Shown piece after piece: positions 1-10,542 of a DNA stretch of 64,000 bases. Below the pieces are notes generated by a model that saw only the letters and a list, made by a program, of their open reading frames with translations, made no database searches and was not told the DNA's origin. Positions within the stretch are counted from its first letter, which is position 1, and every line of letters starts with the position of its first letter. This DNA comes from Cercophora sp. LCS_1. Lineage: Eukaryota > Ascomycota > Sordariomycetes > Sordariales > Lasiosphaeriaceae. The stretch covers positions 372,001 to 436,000 of the forward strand of contig JAPZLL010000029.1 in the NCBI GenBank assembly GCA_036250225.1, read 5' to 3'. The translations under genes and the position numbers were made by a program.

Positions 1-1228
1 GGTCGTTCAGCCTCGTCAAACGAGACAGTCTATCAATATCAGAGTTAGGACTTTCCTAACCGGCACGAGGGGCAAGGAGAACGTACGATATCATGCTTGA
101 CCATGACAAACTGGCTCTTGTCCGACTGGAGGATATCTTCCTGAGAATCGCTCGTGTCGGTGCGTCGTCTCTTATCGCTCGCGAGTGAGCCAAGACGGAC
201 GTTCCTACTTTGATTACTGTTGTGGCTGTACTGCTGCTTGGCTCTGGTGGCAGCAGAGCCATACTGAGTTCCCGCAGGACGATTCGTGACGAGGACCTTG
301 AGCGCGGGAAGACTGCCGACGACGAGGGCTGGGAGAAGTCAGCAACCGAGAACCCCGCCCAGCCTTGACGAATTAACTCACAAATCGACGCTGTCAGGGT
401 TGACCAGATCATGAGCAGACTCAAGTTGACAAACTGCTGCTCCACCAAGACCTGCTTTGCCCGGATGATGCCAAAGGCAATCATGACGAAACCCAGCCCA
501 AAGACGCAGACCAGCCCGACCTTTTGCTTGACTGACACCTTGACATTGTAGATCAACCTGATGGGCATGGCCATGACTGACGAGATGTGTTAGCATGGCG
601 GGTGTGGAGCGGAGTCCTAGCCGTGAAACCTACTGCACAGGTCGGTAAAGACATCAAAGGCAGTGCTGAAGTAGACACTAAAGTTGGAGGCCCAGATGTA
701 CTCGGGCCGCGCACACTGGCCAAACTTGAAGAAGTTGGAGATGTGTCCGCACGAAAAGCACAGGGTGAGGATGCATCCGGCGTAGGCCAAAAAGGTAAAG
801 GTGGCCAGGAAGTACCACACGCGCCGGTAGAGGACCAATTCCCGGAACAGCTTGTAGTACAGGGCTAGGAAGCTTGCCTTGACAGACCATAGGACGGTCC
901 AGAACAGGATGATGATGGCGAACTCATACTTGAGATAGTCCTCGGTGTATGTCATGAGCTCGATCGAGAGCGGGATGTTGCCGGCCAGCACGGCCGTGAT
1001 GTAGTACAGACTCGGCAGCTGGATCGTCTCCAGGATGCATAGTGTCAGCAGCGATGCCAGCGCCAGGAATACCCAGTAGTCCTCGGCCGTGAGTCTCCGG
1101 ACCGTGTAGCGCAGACGGGTGATGGTCCGCACCGCCACGAGAAGGGCTGCGACCCCGAAGCACGTCCATACGAGTGCCTTCAGAGATCTGTTTGGGAGCG
1201 AGCCGGCATTGTCGATGGAATCCGCCAT
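1..1228 (-). CDS. SAT4/PTH11-like rhodopsin-domain integral membrane protein (3' end cut by window edge)
   Basis: Exons read on the minus strand as 634-1228, 382-576, 87-328 and 1-29; the three introns are 57, 53 and 57 bp and every junction keeps frame. I start at the ATG at 1228 (MADSIDN); the longer open frame above it has only a GTG. The protein has six or seven hydrophobic segments, an aromatic/Cys-rich loop (GHISNFFKFGQCARPEYIW) and the helix FDVFTDLCIMAMPIRLIYNV, the layout of the fungal rhodopsin (SAT4/PTH11-type) family in the plasma membrane. The tail after the last helix is polar and Ser-rich; the final exon begins TVSFDEAER, as in many members. Ligand and role cannot be read from sequence. 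No CFEM domain is present at the N-terminus. Family assignment is fairly safe, function unknown. Confidence 0.75.
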
Positions 1229-3486
1229 GTTGTTGGAGTTGGTCGACAGAAGAAACACGGGGAACCCATGGCATCAGACACAAAGGGGTCCGTGCCGGAG
1301 TTTCTATATAGCAACGCCGGACACAAGTGGTGATGGGGAGATATCGGCCCCCATTTTTGCCTCGCTGGGATTCAGGGGCTCGCAACGGTCCTGAGTGGCC
1401 AATTTGGACGCGGCGATCACGTTGCGCTAATGACCCGGGGAAGGGCCTGGCCTTCCACATTGAGTGAGCAATTGCAAAGTCTTACTTGCTAGAGCATGGC
1501 AAAGTCCCACGAGCGAAAAGGCATGCCGTGAATGCCATAGGCTCGGTTGTCTTGGCAGGGCGCCTGCAAATCTTGGTGGGTGCTGGAGAAGGCGTTTCTG
1601 GGCTCTCACTGGGCGGGAGCGTCGTATTGATTGGCGTGATGCGGCAGGGACCGCAGGGGCACACATCCAGTGAAGTGGGAGGGCAACCACCACGACCCCT
1701 CTATCTTCAGCAAATCGTATGAGCGACGCCGGGTCTGCGACGCGTTTGTCGACTTGAGTCGCTGTGGGATACCATGCCATTGCGAGTGGAGAGACAGCAA
1801 CGAACTCAAACCAGCTGACTGTGGGGAGCTGAAGACTAAAGTGCTGCACGCGCTTTGTGTCGGTAATCGTCTCAAGACAGAGCGCCGCCACTGCAGAGTG
1901 CAGGATTGAACTAAACGCATCCCCACGATTGCGCCGTTGAGTGTTCGTCAGAATGTCTCAGAACAAGAGTTGGGACGGCGCGCTAAGTCGGGATCATGGA
2001 TCATGGGCATGGTGGTGGTGTTGCCTCGAGGGCAAGGGGATGGCAGGGTCGAGTCGACAAAGGTGACGAGAAAAACCCCCACTTTCCGTCACAATCACAA
2101 CCTCCAAAAGAAAAAAAGCGAACTTTCAGTCCAGGGGTCCAGGGACCAATGATACCCCTGGCTCCTGCCCTGGCTCGCCAGCCAACCAAATCGCAGCGCT
2201 CAAAAACCGCGCAACACCAAGAAAATTCGTGCCAATCGCGTCTTTGACCTCTGGATTTCCAGCCCAGCCACCATGCACGGCCCGCAGCTGGGAGGGATGG
2301 TGGGTTTCCCGCGCACCCGCGACAAGAACCGAGTGGGTGTGGTCGAGTCTCGGATTGCATCCGCTGCCGAAGTGTGTTCGGTCACGGGAACAGCGCGCGA
2401 CCGGATGCGTCGCAGGAATAGAGCCCCCTATATGATTTCACGGCCCCTTTGGCAGGAATGCTTTCGCAACTTTGCAACTCTCGCACACGACTGAGACGCT
2501 GACGAAAGATGGCCTGGCCGGGTGCCAATCGGCCCTCGGTTCGCTGACCTGGCCTTGCCGACCCGACCGCAGCCTAAGCCGGGCACGTGGCGCGCCAAAA
2601 CAACTGGCAAACCGACTCCGGCGCACCTCACAGGCTGTCGTCATGACTGGCCCGGCAAACCCCCAAGACAGCGTCCGCACTCAGCAATCCACGGCACATC
2701 ATGCCGCTGCCGACCGGTGCGGCTGCACTGCCAGTGTGTCGCAGCACGACTCACCGACTCGCATCGCCGTCAATTCGGAAAAAAAAAAAAATCTCATTTT
2801 GGACATGCAACTGACCGGTCCGTCGAATTTTTCTGGAAGCGAGGCTCAAAGCGCCACCCGACCCTGTTTGCAGTCGGCTGGTTCCTGGTTCTTGGATTGC
2901 AGAGGGCTGGAGGCTACAGGGGGTGGTCGCCCCAACCTCCGGCATGAGCACCCTCCGGCGGGTCCGGGGAAGGGTTGGAACCCAACCAGCTCACTGGAGC
3001 CAGCGAGTGCGGCCCATTGTACGATGGCCTTTTGTCTACGGATTATTTTTCCCACCAAGACAGGCAGATGGTTCTGCCGAACACGTCATTTGGATTCTGG
3101 GCTATGCGGGGTGAGGAAAAGCTGCATGCGGCTGCCTTGGCTGCGCGGCCCAAGGTGCCCGAGACGCATCGGCCGGCGAAAGAGCACGAATACGGCGCCG
3201 ACACATCACTCGCACATGAACAACAATCGGCCTAGCGCCCACGCCAAAATATTGGCTTGGAACCCTGGGTCCGCCCTGGCTTCCAGGTTTTCTCTTGTTC
3301 GGGTCCAGCGTGGTCGTGCCATGGCAACCCGCCACGTCGCCAGCGCCGCCCCGTGGTCCCGGCGTTCAGTGAACCCACCGCCGGAGGCTGGGCCGCAGCG
3401 TGATAATACACCGTCGCTCCCAGCATGCGGACGCTGAGCGCTCTTTCCTCCGCAATTCTTCTTGCACACACACACACACATTCACC
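1229..3486. other. Intergenic, no gene supported
   Basis: About 2.3 kb between two divergently placed genes. Several open frames exist (the longest 2472-3437) but none has a domain, splice pattern or signal peptide. It contains an A12 run near 2780 and a short CA repeat just before the next gene. Confidence 0.6.
3465..3482. repeat. (CA)n microsatellite
   Basis: A run of eight to nine CA dinucleotides ends a few bases before the ATG at 3487, so it lies in the presumed 5' leader of the secreted-protein gene. Confidence 0.85.
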
Positions 3487-4484
3487 ATGCGGCTCTCAAC
3501 TGCAGCATGCATGCTTGCATGCCTCGCGCAGACAGCGCGGAGCTGGCCGATCTGGTGGCCCCCATGGTTCGGCCACGGCCATGGCCACGGCAACGACGAG
3601 GACGACAGCTGGAAGGAGCGCAATTTCAACACCGTCTCCAGCATCTACAATCTGACCGTCTTCCCAAACCAAGTTCCTATCATCACCAATGGCCTCGCCG
3701 GCGTGCCTGACGGTCTCTTCAGCCACGACGTCGTCGGCCGCGTCGATCCCGTAGGCGACTTTGAGGGCTTCGAGCACTCGATAGAGTACTTTTTCGCCCT
3801 TTCGCCCCTCCCGCAAGGAAACGGCGTTTCGGCTGCCATCACCTCGTACCAAATCACCGAGTTCAGCACTGCCTGCCCCGGCGTTGCCTCGTCCGTCGTC
3901 TATCTCTACTGCAGCGTCGTCAACCCCGGCTCGCCCGACCACGGGAAGCCCCTGGCTCCACTCAAACAGGTGGCGTTCTGGAAATTTGACGACGAAGGCG
4001 CCGTGCTGAAATACGACGCTTGGATTCCCAATCTGTAAGCGCCCTTGTCCCCCTTATTATTATTTTTTTTTTTTTTTGGATTGCATTTAACTCACAATTT
4101 CACCGCAGCAACAACTGGGTTCAGGCAACATCCCCAGCACCCCTGACGGACCGCAACTTTCAGCTGCAGACCATTGGGGAAATCTGCGGCGCCACGCAGG
4201 CGCTGTGCACTGGTGCCAACAAGCAGTGGTCCAGCATTGGCGAGTGCATCAACACGTTGTCGCAGAAGCCGTACGGCAGTTACGATGCTGCTTGGGGCGA
4301 TAACATCGTCTGTCGCACGATTCACCTAGTGCTCACCCAGGTCCGACCGGACGTGCATTGTCCGCATGTTGGGCCGACGGGCGGTGGCAAGTGCGTCAAC
4401 GTCAAGTATCCCGAGGATTATTTTAATGATGAGGAGCTGTATGGGGACCCGGTCGGGGAGACGTTTATCTGTCCTCGTGTTTAA
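3487..4484 (+). CDS. Conserved fungal secreted protein with His/Gly-rich N-terminus
   Basis: Exons 3487-4034 and 4109-4484 (74-bp intron) give 307 residues. A signal peptide (about residues 1-19, ending QTARS) is followed by WPIWWPPWFGHGHGHGNDED, an aromatic, His/Gly and acidic stretch, and then a globular part. Recognisable stretches are SIYNLTVFPNQVPI, GFEHSIEYFFALSPLPQ, KQVAFWKFDDEGAVLKYDAW and near the C-terminus TQVRPDVHCPHVGPTGGGKC. I recall this arrangement from uncharacterised secreted proteins of asco- and basidiomycetes; the FWKFDDEGAVLKYDAW part looks like an NTF2/SnoaL-type fold but I cannot assign an activity. Six or more cysteines in the second half fit extracellular disulfides. 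Start chosen because it gives the signal peptide. Confidence 0.8.
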
Positions 4485-4889
4485 TTTTTGTATACATTAG
4501 ATGGACCCGAGTCCGTTATGATTGATGATGTTGATGATGGGCGGCTTCATTTTTCTTTTTGGCAGGATCGAAAATAATGATCTAGATAGCTTTGATGGAG
4601 ATGATGAGCACGAGATGAGTTAATGATGGATGTGATTAATAACAGACCGATATCACAAGATAAAATATAAGATGGTTTTTGATAGTAGCTCACTTCTGGT
4701 GCTAGATTGGCAACCTATCAGAAACAAATCTGACATCTCCGTGCTACGGCCTTTCAGGACTCTAACCCCAAGTATCACGGCCAAGGACGGGAGTTAACGA
4801 CTGGTCACAATGAAGCTCAACGACTACTGACATAACACAAGAACTTGAAATGCTCAAACTCAAACTCGTCTCGTCATTGCCATCGACCT
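4485..4889. other. Intergenic between convergent 3' ends
   Basis: AT-rich sequence with TGATGATG-type microrepeats; presumably holds both 3' UTRs and polyadenylation signals. No gene seen. Confidence 0.6.
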
Positions 4890-6587
4890 CTAAGCAGTCC
4901 CACTAGACAGTCTCTTCTCCGAAACCTCACTCTCATAAGGGTCGACCTTGGTCTTTGCAAACTTCCTCGCCGAAACACCCCTCTCAAACAAGATATCCAA
5001 CTCAGCATACGTCCGATCCTTGGGCTCAGGCAGTCTGAAGTAAACCCAAATGCAGCTCAGCAAACAACTACCCGCCCAGAAAAACGCCGCCCTCGCGCCC
5101 CAATTCCACGCCGCCGACGAAAGTTGATAGTTGGTCATGACATTGACGAAGATATTGCTGGCGTTATAGGCCGCGCGCGCCAGCACAATCGTCTTGGCCT
5201 TGAGCCGTGTCGACGACAGCTCGGAAACAAGCGAGTACGTGACGGGTCCAACGCCGAGATCGTACACAAAGGTGAACAGGATGAGCATGCCGCCGATGGC
5301 CCAGACGCTGGCGCGTGTTGTCCCAAAGGAGAGACAGCCGACGATGACCAAGATGGTGAATTGGCAGCAGAGACCGACAAAATGGATCTTTCGACGGCCA
5401 ACGCGCGACATGAGGAACCACGAGAGAGCGGTGCCGACAATGCCGAGGGCCGAGTTGGCCATGGACAGGGAGAAAGAGTTGGAGGCGTCCATGCCGGCTT
5501 GGGTGAGGAAGTAGGTAAAGTAGCCCATGATGTTTTGGCCCTACGTGACAACGTTAGTGGCGTGTGACAGAGCAGGAGTAGAGGAGGAGAAGGATCGACA
5601 TACACCAAGGGTTTGAACCAGCCAGATGCCCACGACAATCTCGGTACGGCGCAGATCGACGCCCTTGAAGCAGTCGCGGTAGGTGACGCCCTCTTTGATG
5701 CGCTTCTCCATCTCGTTGGTGTGTTCCATCAGAGCAAGAGTCTCGTCGGCGTTGAAGTTAGGTTGGTTGCGGGAGGTGAGACGGAGGAGGGACCGCTTAG
5801 CGCCGGCGCGGTCATTGTGACGGATGCTCCACCACGGAGACTCGGGAGCGAACACCAGACCGGCCAGGATGGGGATCGGCCAGGCCCATTGGACTGCGTA
5901 GGGGATGCGGTAGGCCCATTCGTCGGTGCGGTTGACGGTTGCGCGGTTGACGCCGGCCGAGGCAAACTGGCCGATGACCCAGCACATGTTGATGAAGGTG
6001 GTGAGGTATGGCCGGAGGACAGTGGGAGCCACCTCGGATGCATAGGCTGGTGTCACGCTTTGGAAGGCGCCCCAGGGGAGACCACACATGACACAGCCGA
6101 TCACAAGTGTCTGGATGTTTGGCGCAAAGAACAGGATGAAGATGCACCCGACGAGAAGAAGCACAGAGCCAATGGTTGTCATCTTGTAGCCGTATCGGTC
6201 CGCCGTCCAGCCGGCAATGATGAGTCCAATGATCTCTCCGGCACGGGCGCCGTTGGAGATGCCGGACTGCCACGCCGCCGAGATGACGTACTTGTCGGTT
6301 GCCGGATCGTAGACGCCGTACTTCTGCTTGAACATGGGCGAGGCGTAGAGGTTTCCGACGAGAGCGAGGTCATAGCCCTCCATGATGAGTGTAGATGAGA
6401 GGAGAACAGACCAGGCGACGGCCTTGGGATACGTCTTGATGGCCTGGAGGAGGGTCATGCGATGCTCCGAGTCGGCAGCATTCTTCGCATCCGACGCGAG
6501 GTCCGCGGAGGGGATGACGCCCTCATCGTGGCGGGAGGCCACCACCTCGGCGTCCTTGTCGGCGATGGTCTCCTTCTCGTGGGCCAT
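4890..6587 (-). CDS. MFS sugar transporter, maltose/alpha-glucoside:H+ symporter type
   Basis: Exons 5604-6587 and 4890-5540 (63-bp intron, phase 0, donor GTATGT) give 544 residues. Sugar-porter signatures are present: GWTADRYGYKMTT after helix 2, PESPWWSIRHND before the central loop, GGQNIMGYFTYFLTQAG in helix 7 and SRVGRRKIHFVG in the second half, ending in PEPKDRTYAELDILFERG. This combination is that of fungal MAL-type alpha-glucoside permeases of the plasma membrane. It faces a maltase gene across a 680-bp promoter, so import of maltose or a related alpha-glucoside followed by cytosolic hydrolysis is the likely job. Substrate range (maltose, sucrose, turanose, isomaltose) cannot be fixed from sequence. 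Length and helix count are normal. Confidence 0.9.
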
Positions 6588-7267
6588 GGTGTTGACTGAG
6601 ACGGAGGAGTGAGAGGGTGAGTGAGATGCTGTGAGATGGACTCAGGCAGGATCTGCCATGACGTTATATAGACGGCTCACTCACTCCCCGCATGCGCCCT
6701 CGCGATCTGGATGTCACACTAGGATTCCCCGGGCCTAGATGAGAAAACACTACCCCGGCTTTTTTTTCTCGTGGGGAAAGGAGGGGAGATGATCCGCATC
6801 CTTGCCATCCGTTGCGCTGGATTTTTCTCCAGGTTTGTGTGGAGGAGAAGCAGCGGAACTTGGCAGTCCTCGGCGAGGATTGGTTCGCCTCCATGTGCCA
6901 AGCATCATCGGCCAATGACAGTGGTGGATAATGTCCCTGTTGACGCCGGTGGCGGGTGCGGAGTCTAGCGGACGCTAGCGGAGGCCACTTCAGTAGCGGA
7001 GTCTAATGCACAATAGCGCCGATTATCGTCGCCGCCGAACGCCCGGAACCTCGTCGACTCCGCCGGCCGAGGACACGGGACTCGGCAAAAAGGACCATCC
7101 TCGGTGCTTTCACGGGTCCTTCGATATTCCGCACGCACCTGTTCCCCTGACATTTGCTCCCTACCTACTCATCCTGTGTTCTCTCACTTTTCACAGACAC
7201 CCTCACTTCCATTCTGTCATCCGAGCTCACGACTCATCACTCATCATCTACACAATCACATCGCAAG
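6588..7267. promoter_or_regulatory. Shared divergent promoter of the permease and maltase genes
   Basis: 680 bp separate the two start codons. A TATATAA on the minus strand (6664-6670) sits about 77 bp upstream of the permease ATG. Near the middle lies a cluster of CGG triplets described separately. The context predicts joint regulation by alpha-glucosides and glucose; this is inference. Confidence 0.6.
6958..7005. promoter_or_regulatory. Phased CGG triplets, candidate Zn2Cys6 binding cluster
   Basis: CGG occurs at 6959, 6969 and 6979, exactly 10 bp apart, and again at 6997. GCGGAGTCTA is repeated at 6958 and 6996, and CTAGCG-GA-CGCTAG (6965-6978) is an inverted repeat. Zn2Cys6 activators such as AmyR/MalR read CGG pairs, usually with 8-bp spacing; here the gap is 7, so the factor is unknown. 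Confidence 0.4.
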
Positions 7268-9064
7268 ATGGGTTCATACGTCTTCGATGGGCAGGGCAGC
7301 CCCTTAGATCAACAGCCCTGGTGGAAAACCGCAACCTTTTACCAAGTCTACCCTGCCAGCTTCAAAGACTCTAACAACGATGGCTGGGGTGACCTCCCCG
7401 GTCTCATCTCGAAGATAACCTACCTCCATTCCCTGGGCATCGACTGTCTCTGGGTGTCTCCTATCTTCGAAAGTCCTCAAAAAGACATGGGCTACGATGT
7501 GTCCGACTACCAATCCATCTACGCGCCTTACGGCACCGTCTCAGACGTCGACACTCTCATCTCAACCTGTCACCGTCTCAACATCAAGATCATTCTGGAC
7601 CTCGTCGTCAACCACACCTCAGACCAGCATCCCTGGTTCCAAGAATCGCGCTCCTCAAAGACCAACCCCAAACGCTCATGGTACATCTGGAAGCCAGCAC
7701 GCTACGACGCAGACGGAAACCGCCATCCTCCAACCAACTGGCGCGGCTATTTCGCCGGCTCAACCTGGACCTGGGATGAGCACACGCAAGAATACTACCT
7801 CCACTTGTATGCACCAGAGCAGCCCGATCTGAACTGGGAAAATCCCGAGTGTCGCCAAGCCATCTACAACGACACGATGCGCTTCTGGCTCGACCGCGGC
7901 GTCGACGGATTCCGCATCGACACCGTCAACAAGTACTCCAAAGTTACCTCGTATCTTGACGTCCCCATCGCCGATCCAACGTCTCGGTACCAGCCCGCAC
8001 CCGAAATGTGGTGCAACGGACCTCGCATCCACGAGTTTATTGGCGAGATCCACGACGTGCTGGCACCCTACAACGCCGTTTCCGTCGGCGAGTTGTCGAA
8101 CACGCCTGACCCAAAACAGGTCTTGCCGTACGTCTCCGCGTCGGCAAAACAGCTCGACATGGTTTTTGAGTTTTCCGTCATTCGGCTGGGAAATGGGAAT
8201 CTGTTTCAGGGGAAATACATGTACACGCCGTTCACGCTGTCGCAACTCAAGGCGCTCACGGCCAAGTGGCAAAGCTTCATCGAGGGGACGGATGCGTGGA
8301 CGACGGTGTTTTGCGAGAATCACGATAATGGACGGGCTGTGTCACGGTTCGGTGACACGTCGACACCTGAAATGTGGGAGCGCTCGGCCAAGGTGATTGC
8401 CCTGTGGCAGACAACATTGACGGGAACCCTCTTTTTGTACCAGGGCCAAGAGATTGGGATGGCCAATATGCCCGAGGGTTGGGGGATTGACGAGTACAAG
8501 GATATTGAAGCGGTGAATTTCATGGAGGAGGCTTTGGCTTCAGGGGATCAACGGAGGATAGAGAAGACCAAGAAGGGATTGGCAATCCTGGCGAGGGATC
8601 ACGCGAGAGTGCCGTTTCACTGGCAGGGAGGGGAGAATTCGGGGTTTACGGCTGACGAGAAGACGAGTTGGATGAGGGTGCATGAGCGGAGGGAGATTAA
8701 TGCTGAGGATCAGACGGGCGATCCTGGGAGCGTTTGGGCGTTTTATAGGCACATGCTTCGACTGAGAAAGGAGTTGGCTGATGTGTTGGTGTTTGGGACG
8801 CACAAACTCTTGAACCCAGATGATGAGAGGGTCTGGAGCTATGTGAAGGAGGGTCATGGTGGGCTCAAGAAGAAGGCCTTGGTAGTCATGAACTTTTCGA
8901 AGGAGCCCAGTCGGTTCGTCGATGCGGCAATTGCCTTGGGCTGCGGGAAAGACAAGGTTCGTCTCGTTGTTGGGACAAGATGGAGGGCTGATTGTGGGAA
9001 TCAGATCGAAGATGAAGAGCTGCTAGGGCCTTGGGAGGGTAGAGTGTACTGCAACTTTGCTTGA
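7268..9064 (+). CDS. GH13 alpha-glucosidase (maltase), intracellular
   Basis: A single 598-codon exon. I start at 7268 (MGSYVFDG); the open frame continues upstream but without family similarity. The (beta/alpha)8 GH13 motifs are all visible: DLVVNHTSDQ (111-120), GFRIDT with nucleophile Asp218, GELSNTPD with acid/base Glu275 and ENHDNGR with Asp353. The residue after the nucleophile is Thr219; in yeast enzymes Thr at this place goes with maltase and Val with isomaltase, so alpha-1,4 preference is expected. There is no signal peptide, so the enzyme is cytosolic and depends on the neighbouring permease for substrate. Length matches fungal and yeast maltases (about 580-600). Intronless, unlike most neighbours. 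Confidence 0.93.
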   Translation: MGSYVFDGQGSPLDQQPWWKTATFYQVYPASFKDSNNDGWGDLPGLISKITYLHSLGIDCLWVSPIFESPQKDMGYDVSDYQSIYAPYGTVSDVDTLISTCHRLNIKIILDLVVNHTSDQHPWFQESRSSKTNPKRSWYIWKPARYDADGNRHPPTNWRGYFAGSTWTWDEHTQEYYLHLYAPEQPDLNWENPECRQAIYNDTMRFWLDRGVDGFRIDTVNKYSKVTSYLDVPIADPTSRYQPAPEMWCNGPRIHEFIGEIHDVLAPYNAVSVGELSNTPDPKQVLPYVSASAKQLDMVFEFSVIRLGNGNLFQGKYMYTPFTLSQLKALTAKWQSFIEGTDAWTTVFCENHDNGRAVSRFGDTSTPEMWERSAKVIALWQTTLTGTLFLYQGQEIGMANMPEGWGIDEYKDIEAVNFMEEALASGDQRRIEKTKKGLAILARDHARVPFHWQGGENSGFTADEKTSWMRVHERREINAEDQTGDPGSVWAFYRHMLRLRKELADVLVFGTHKLLNPDDERVWSYVKEGHGGLKKKALVVMNFSKEPSRFVDAAIALGCGKDKVRLVVGTRWRADCGNQIEDEELLGPWEGRVYCNFA

Positions 9065-9149
9065 CCACCCGATTGTTAGAGTAGATAGACTCATTTCAGA
9101 TAATAATCTTCTGTCTCATCCATTTCCACTGCTTTTCCATCTTATTCGC

Positions 9150-9990
9150 CTATTCACGTGTTCGCAGGGCTCCAATCTTAGCAAACCACGCCTCCAAAAT
9201 GGAGTTAAACTTGTCTGCATCCGCCTGATGAAACCAATGTCCCTTCCCTCCTATAACCACCCACTCATCAAGCTCACTACCCTTGGGCAACTCATCTCGG
9301 TCAACATGAATTGCCTCATCATCAACACCCAAGGTCAACGTCGGGCAGTGCAATTTTCCGGAATACTCCTTGATGGCAACCTCCTTTCTCCCCAGTCCAT
9401 TCTCGGAATCGCCCCATCCACCCTATGCCGCTGCATACAACACATATTCGTCCATCTCCCGCGCACGACGAACATGCCACGTCTTCTGCCACTCGGGCGC
9501 ATCAGCCGGATAGCTGAGCTCAAAGAAGTAGACGAGCTGGCCGATCACTTGGTGTGTATTGTCAAAGAATGCGGATATGTGATCAAGTCACCTTGAGAAT
9601 GCTATGCCAATTAGTCTTATTCCTACGTCCCTACCTACTCAGGAGCACTTACACCGATGGGAATGACTTTATCAACATTGAGATGCTTGAGCAAAGCGGT
9701 AGCGTCGTAGGCACATGTTTGGGGGTAGTAGTCAATGATCAACGGATCTGCGTTTGGTCCAGTCCAGGCCATGAGGTGGCGCTCGATGGTGCTAGCGCTG
9801 ACGACTTTCCGTGGCCGCGGATGTCCATGATGACGACGCGGAAGCCTACCTTGAGGAGGAACGGGGCTTGCCATGACCAGTCGTGAAGATCACATGTTAG
9901 ACCGTGGATGAGGAGAATGGCAGGGGCATCTCGGGCCCCTCGTCAAACTAAAAAAAGGGAAATGAGAGGACTGCATTGAAAGAATGGCAT
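9150..9990 (-). pseudogene. Decayed alpha/beta hydrolase gene
   Basis: Reading from a plausible ATG at 9990 (MPFFQCSPL) the minus strand shows an alpha/beta-hydrolase in pieces: oxyanion segment APAILLIHGLTCDLHDWSW, MDIRGHGKSSA, YYPQTCAYDATALLKHLNV, nucleophile elbow GHSQGD just after a possible intron (GTAAGT...ATAG), a cap-like part and a C-terminal LDEWVVIGGKGHWFHQAD with the catalytic-His-type GHWFH. The pieces are separated by an in-frame TGA near 9944, a frameshift near 9750-9760, a frameshift near 9585 and an in-frame TAG at 9423-9425. Four lesions in 840 bp mean it is not functional. The original enzyme was probably an epoxide-hydrolase- or esterase-like member; the exact substrate is not readable. 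Confidence 0.75.
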
Positions 9991-10542
9991 TTTGAGATGG
10001 CCCTTGGCCTCAACACGGGGAGATACTGATTTTTGTTACTGGCGAGAATGCTGATACCGAGGTGGGCGACATAACTTTATGACCGAAGCAGTGACCATTG
10101 TGGCTTGTTCGGCGTTAACTATGTCCAAGTCCGCCCGGAGATATTCTGTGTAAGCTGGCTCAGAATAAGTGACTCCGGGCGGATTTCGGTGTTCGCGTTC
10201 AAGGGAAGCAGGACAAGACCGGGGATATTCGGAAGGTCCAAGATTATCATTTGCTTCTCCGATTACTGCCACACGGTACCAAGGGAGAATTGACGATCAG
10301 ATTGCCTCACGGCGATCGGTACGTATCCGTCTCGGCCCGAGCATCCCGATTTCCATGACTAGGTACCAATACAAGGCGGGTAGGTAGGAAGCCTAGGCAC
10401 CTCCTTGTATGTTTTCAAGTTCCGTCGAAACACATCGTCCCACCCATGAAATAGATACTCTTGCCCTTTAAAGGGTTTCAGCAGAAAGAACTCCACCCGA
10501 GAGAAGTGTCTCATCAACCGCGTCTTCATTTCTCCAAAATGA
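9991..10542. other. Intergenic, nothing recognised
   Basis: About 550 bp between the hydrolase relic and the 3' end of the lactonase gene; short open frames only. Confidence 0.5.

Noticed and set aside
2472..3437. 321-codon open frame on the plus strand
   Set aside because: Runs through an A12 tract, no domain, low-complexity composition and no splice or signal features; probably chance in GC-rich DNA.
4845..5567. 240-codon plus-strand frame over the MFS permease 3' half
   Set aside because: Antisense shadow of a conserved transporter exon.
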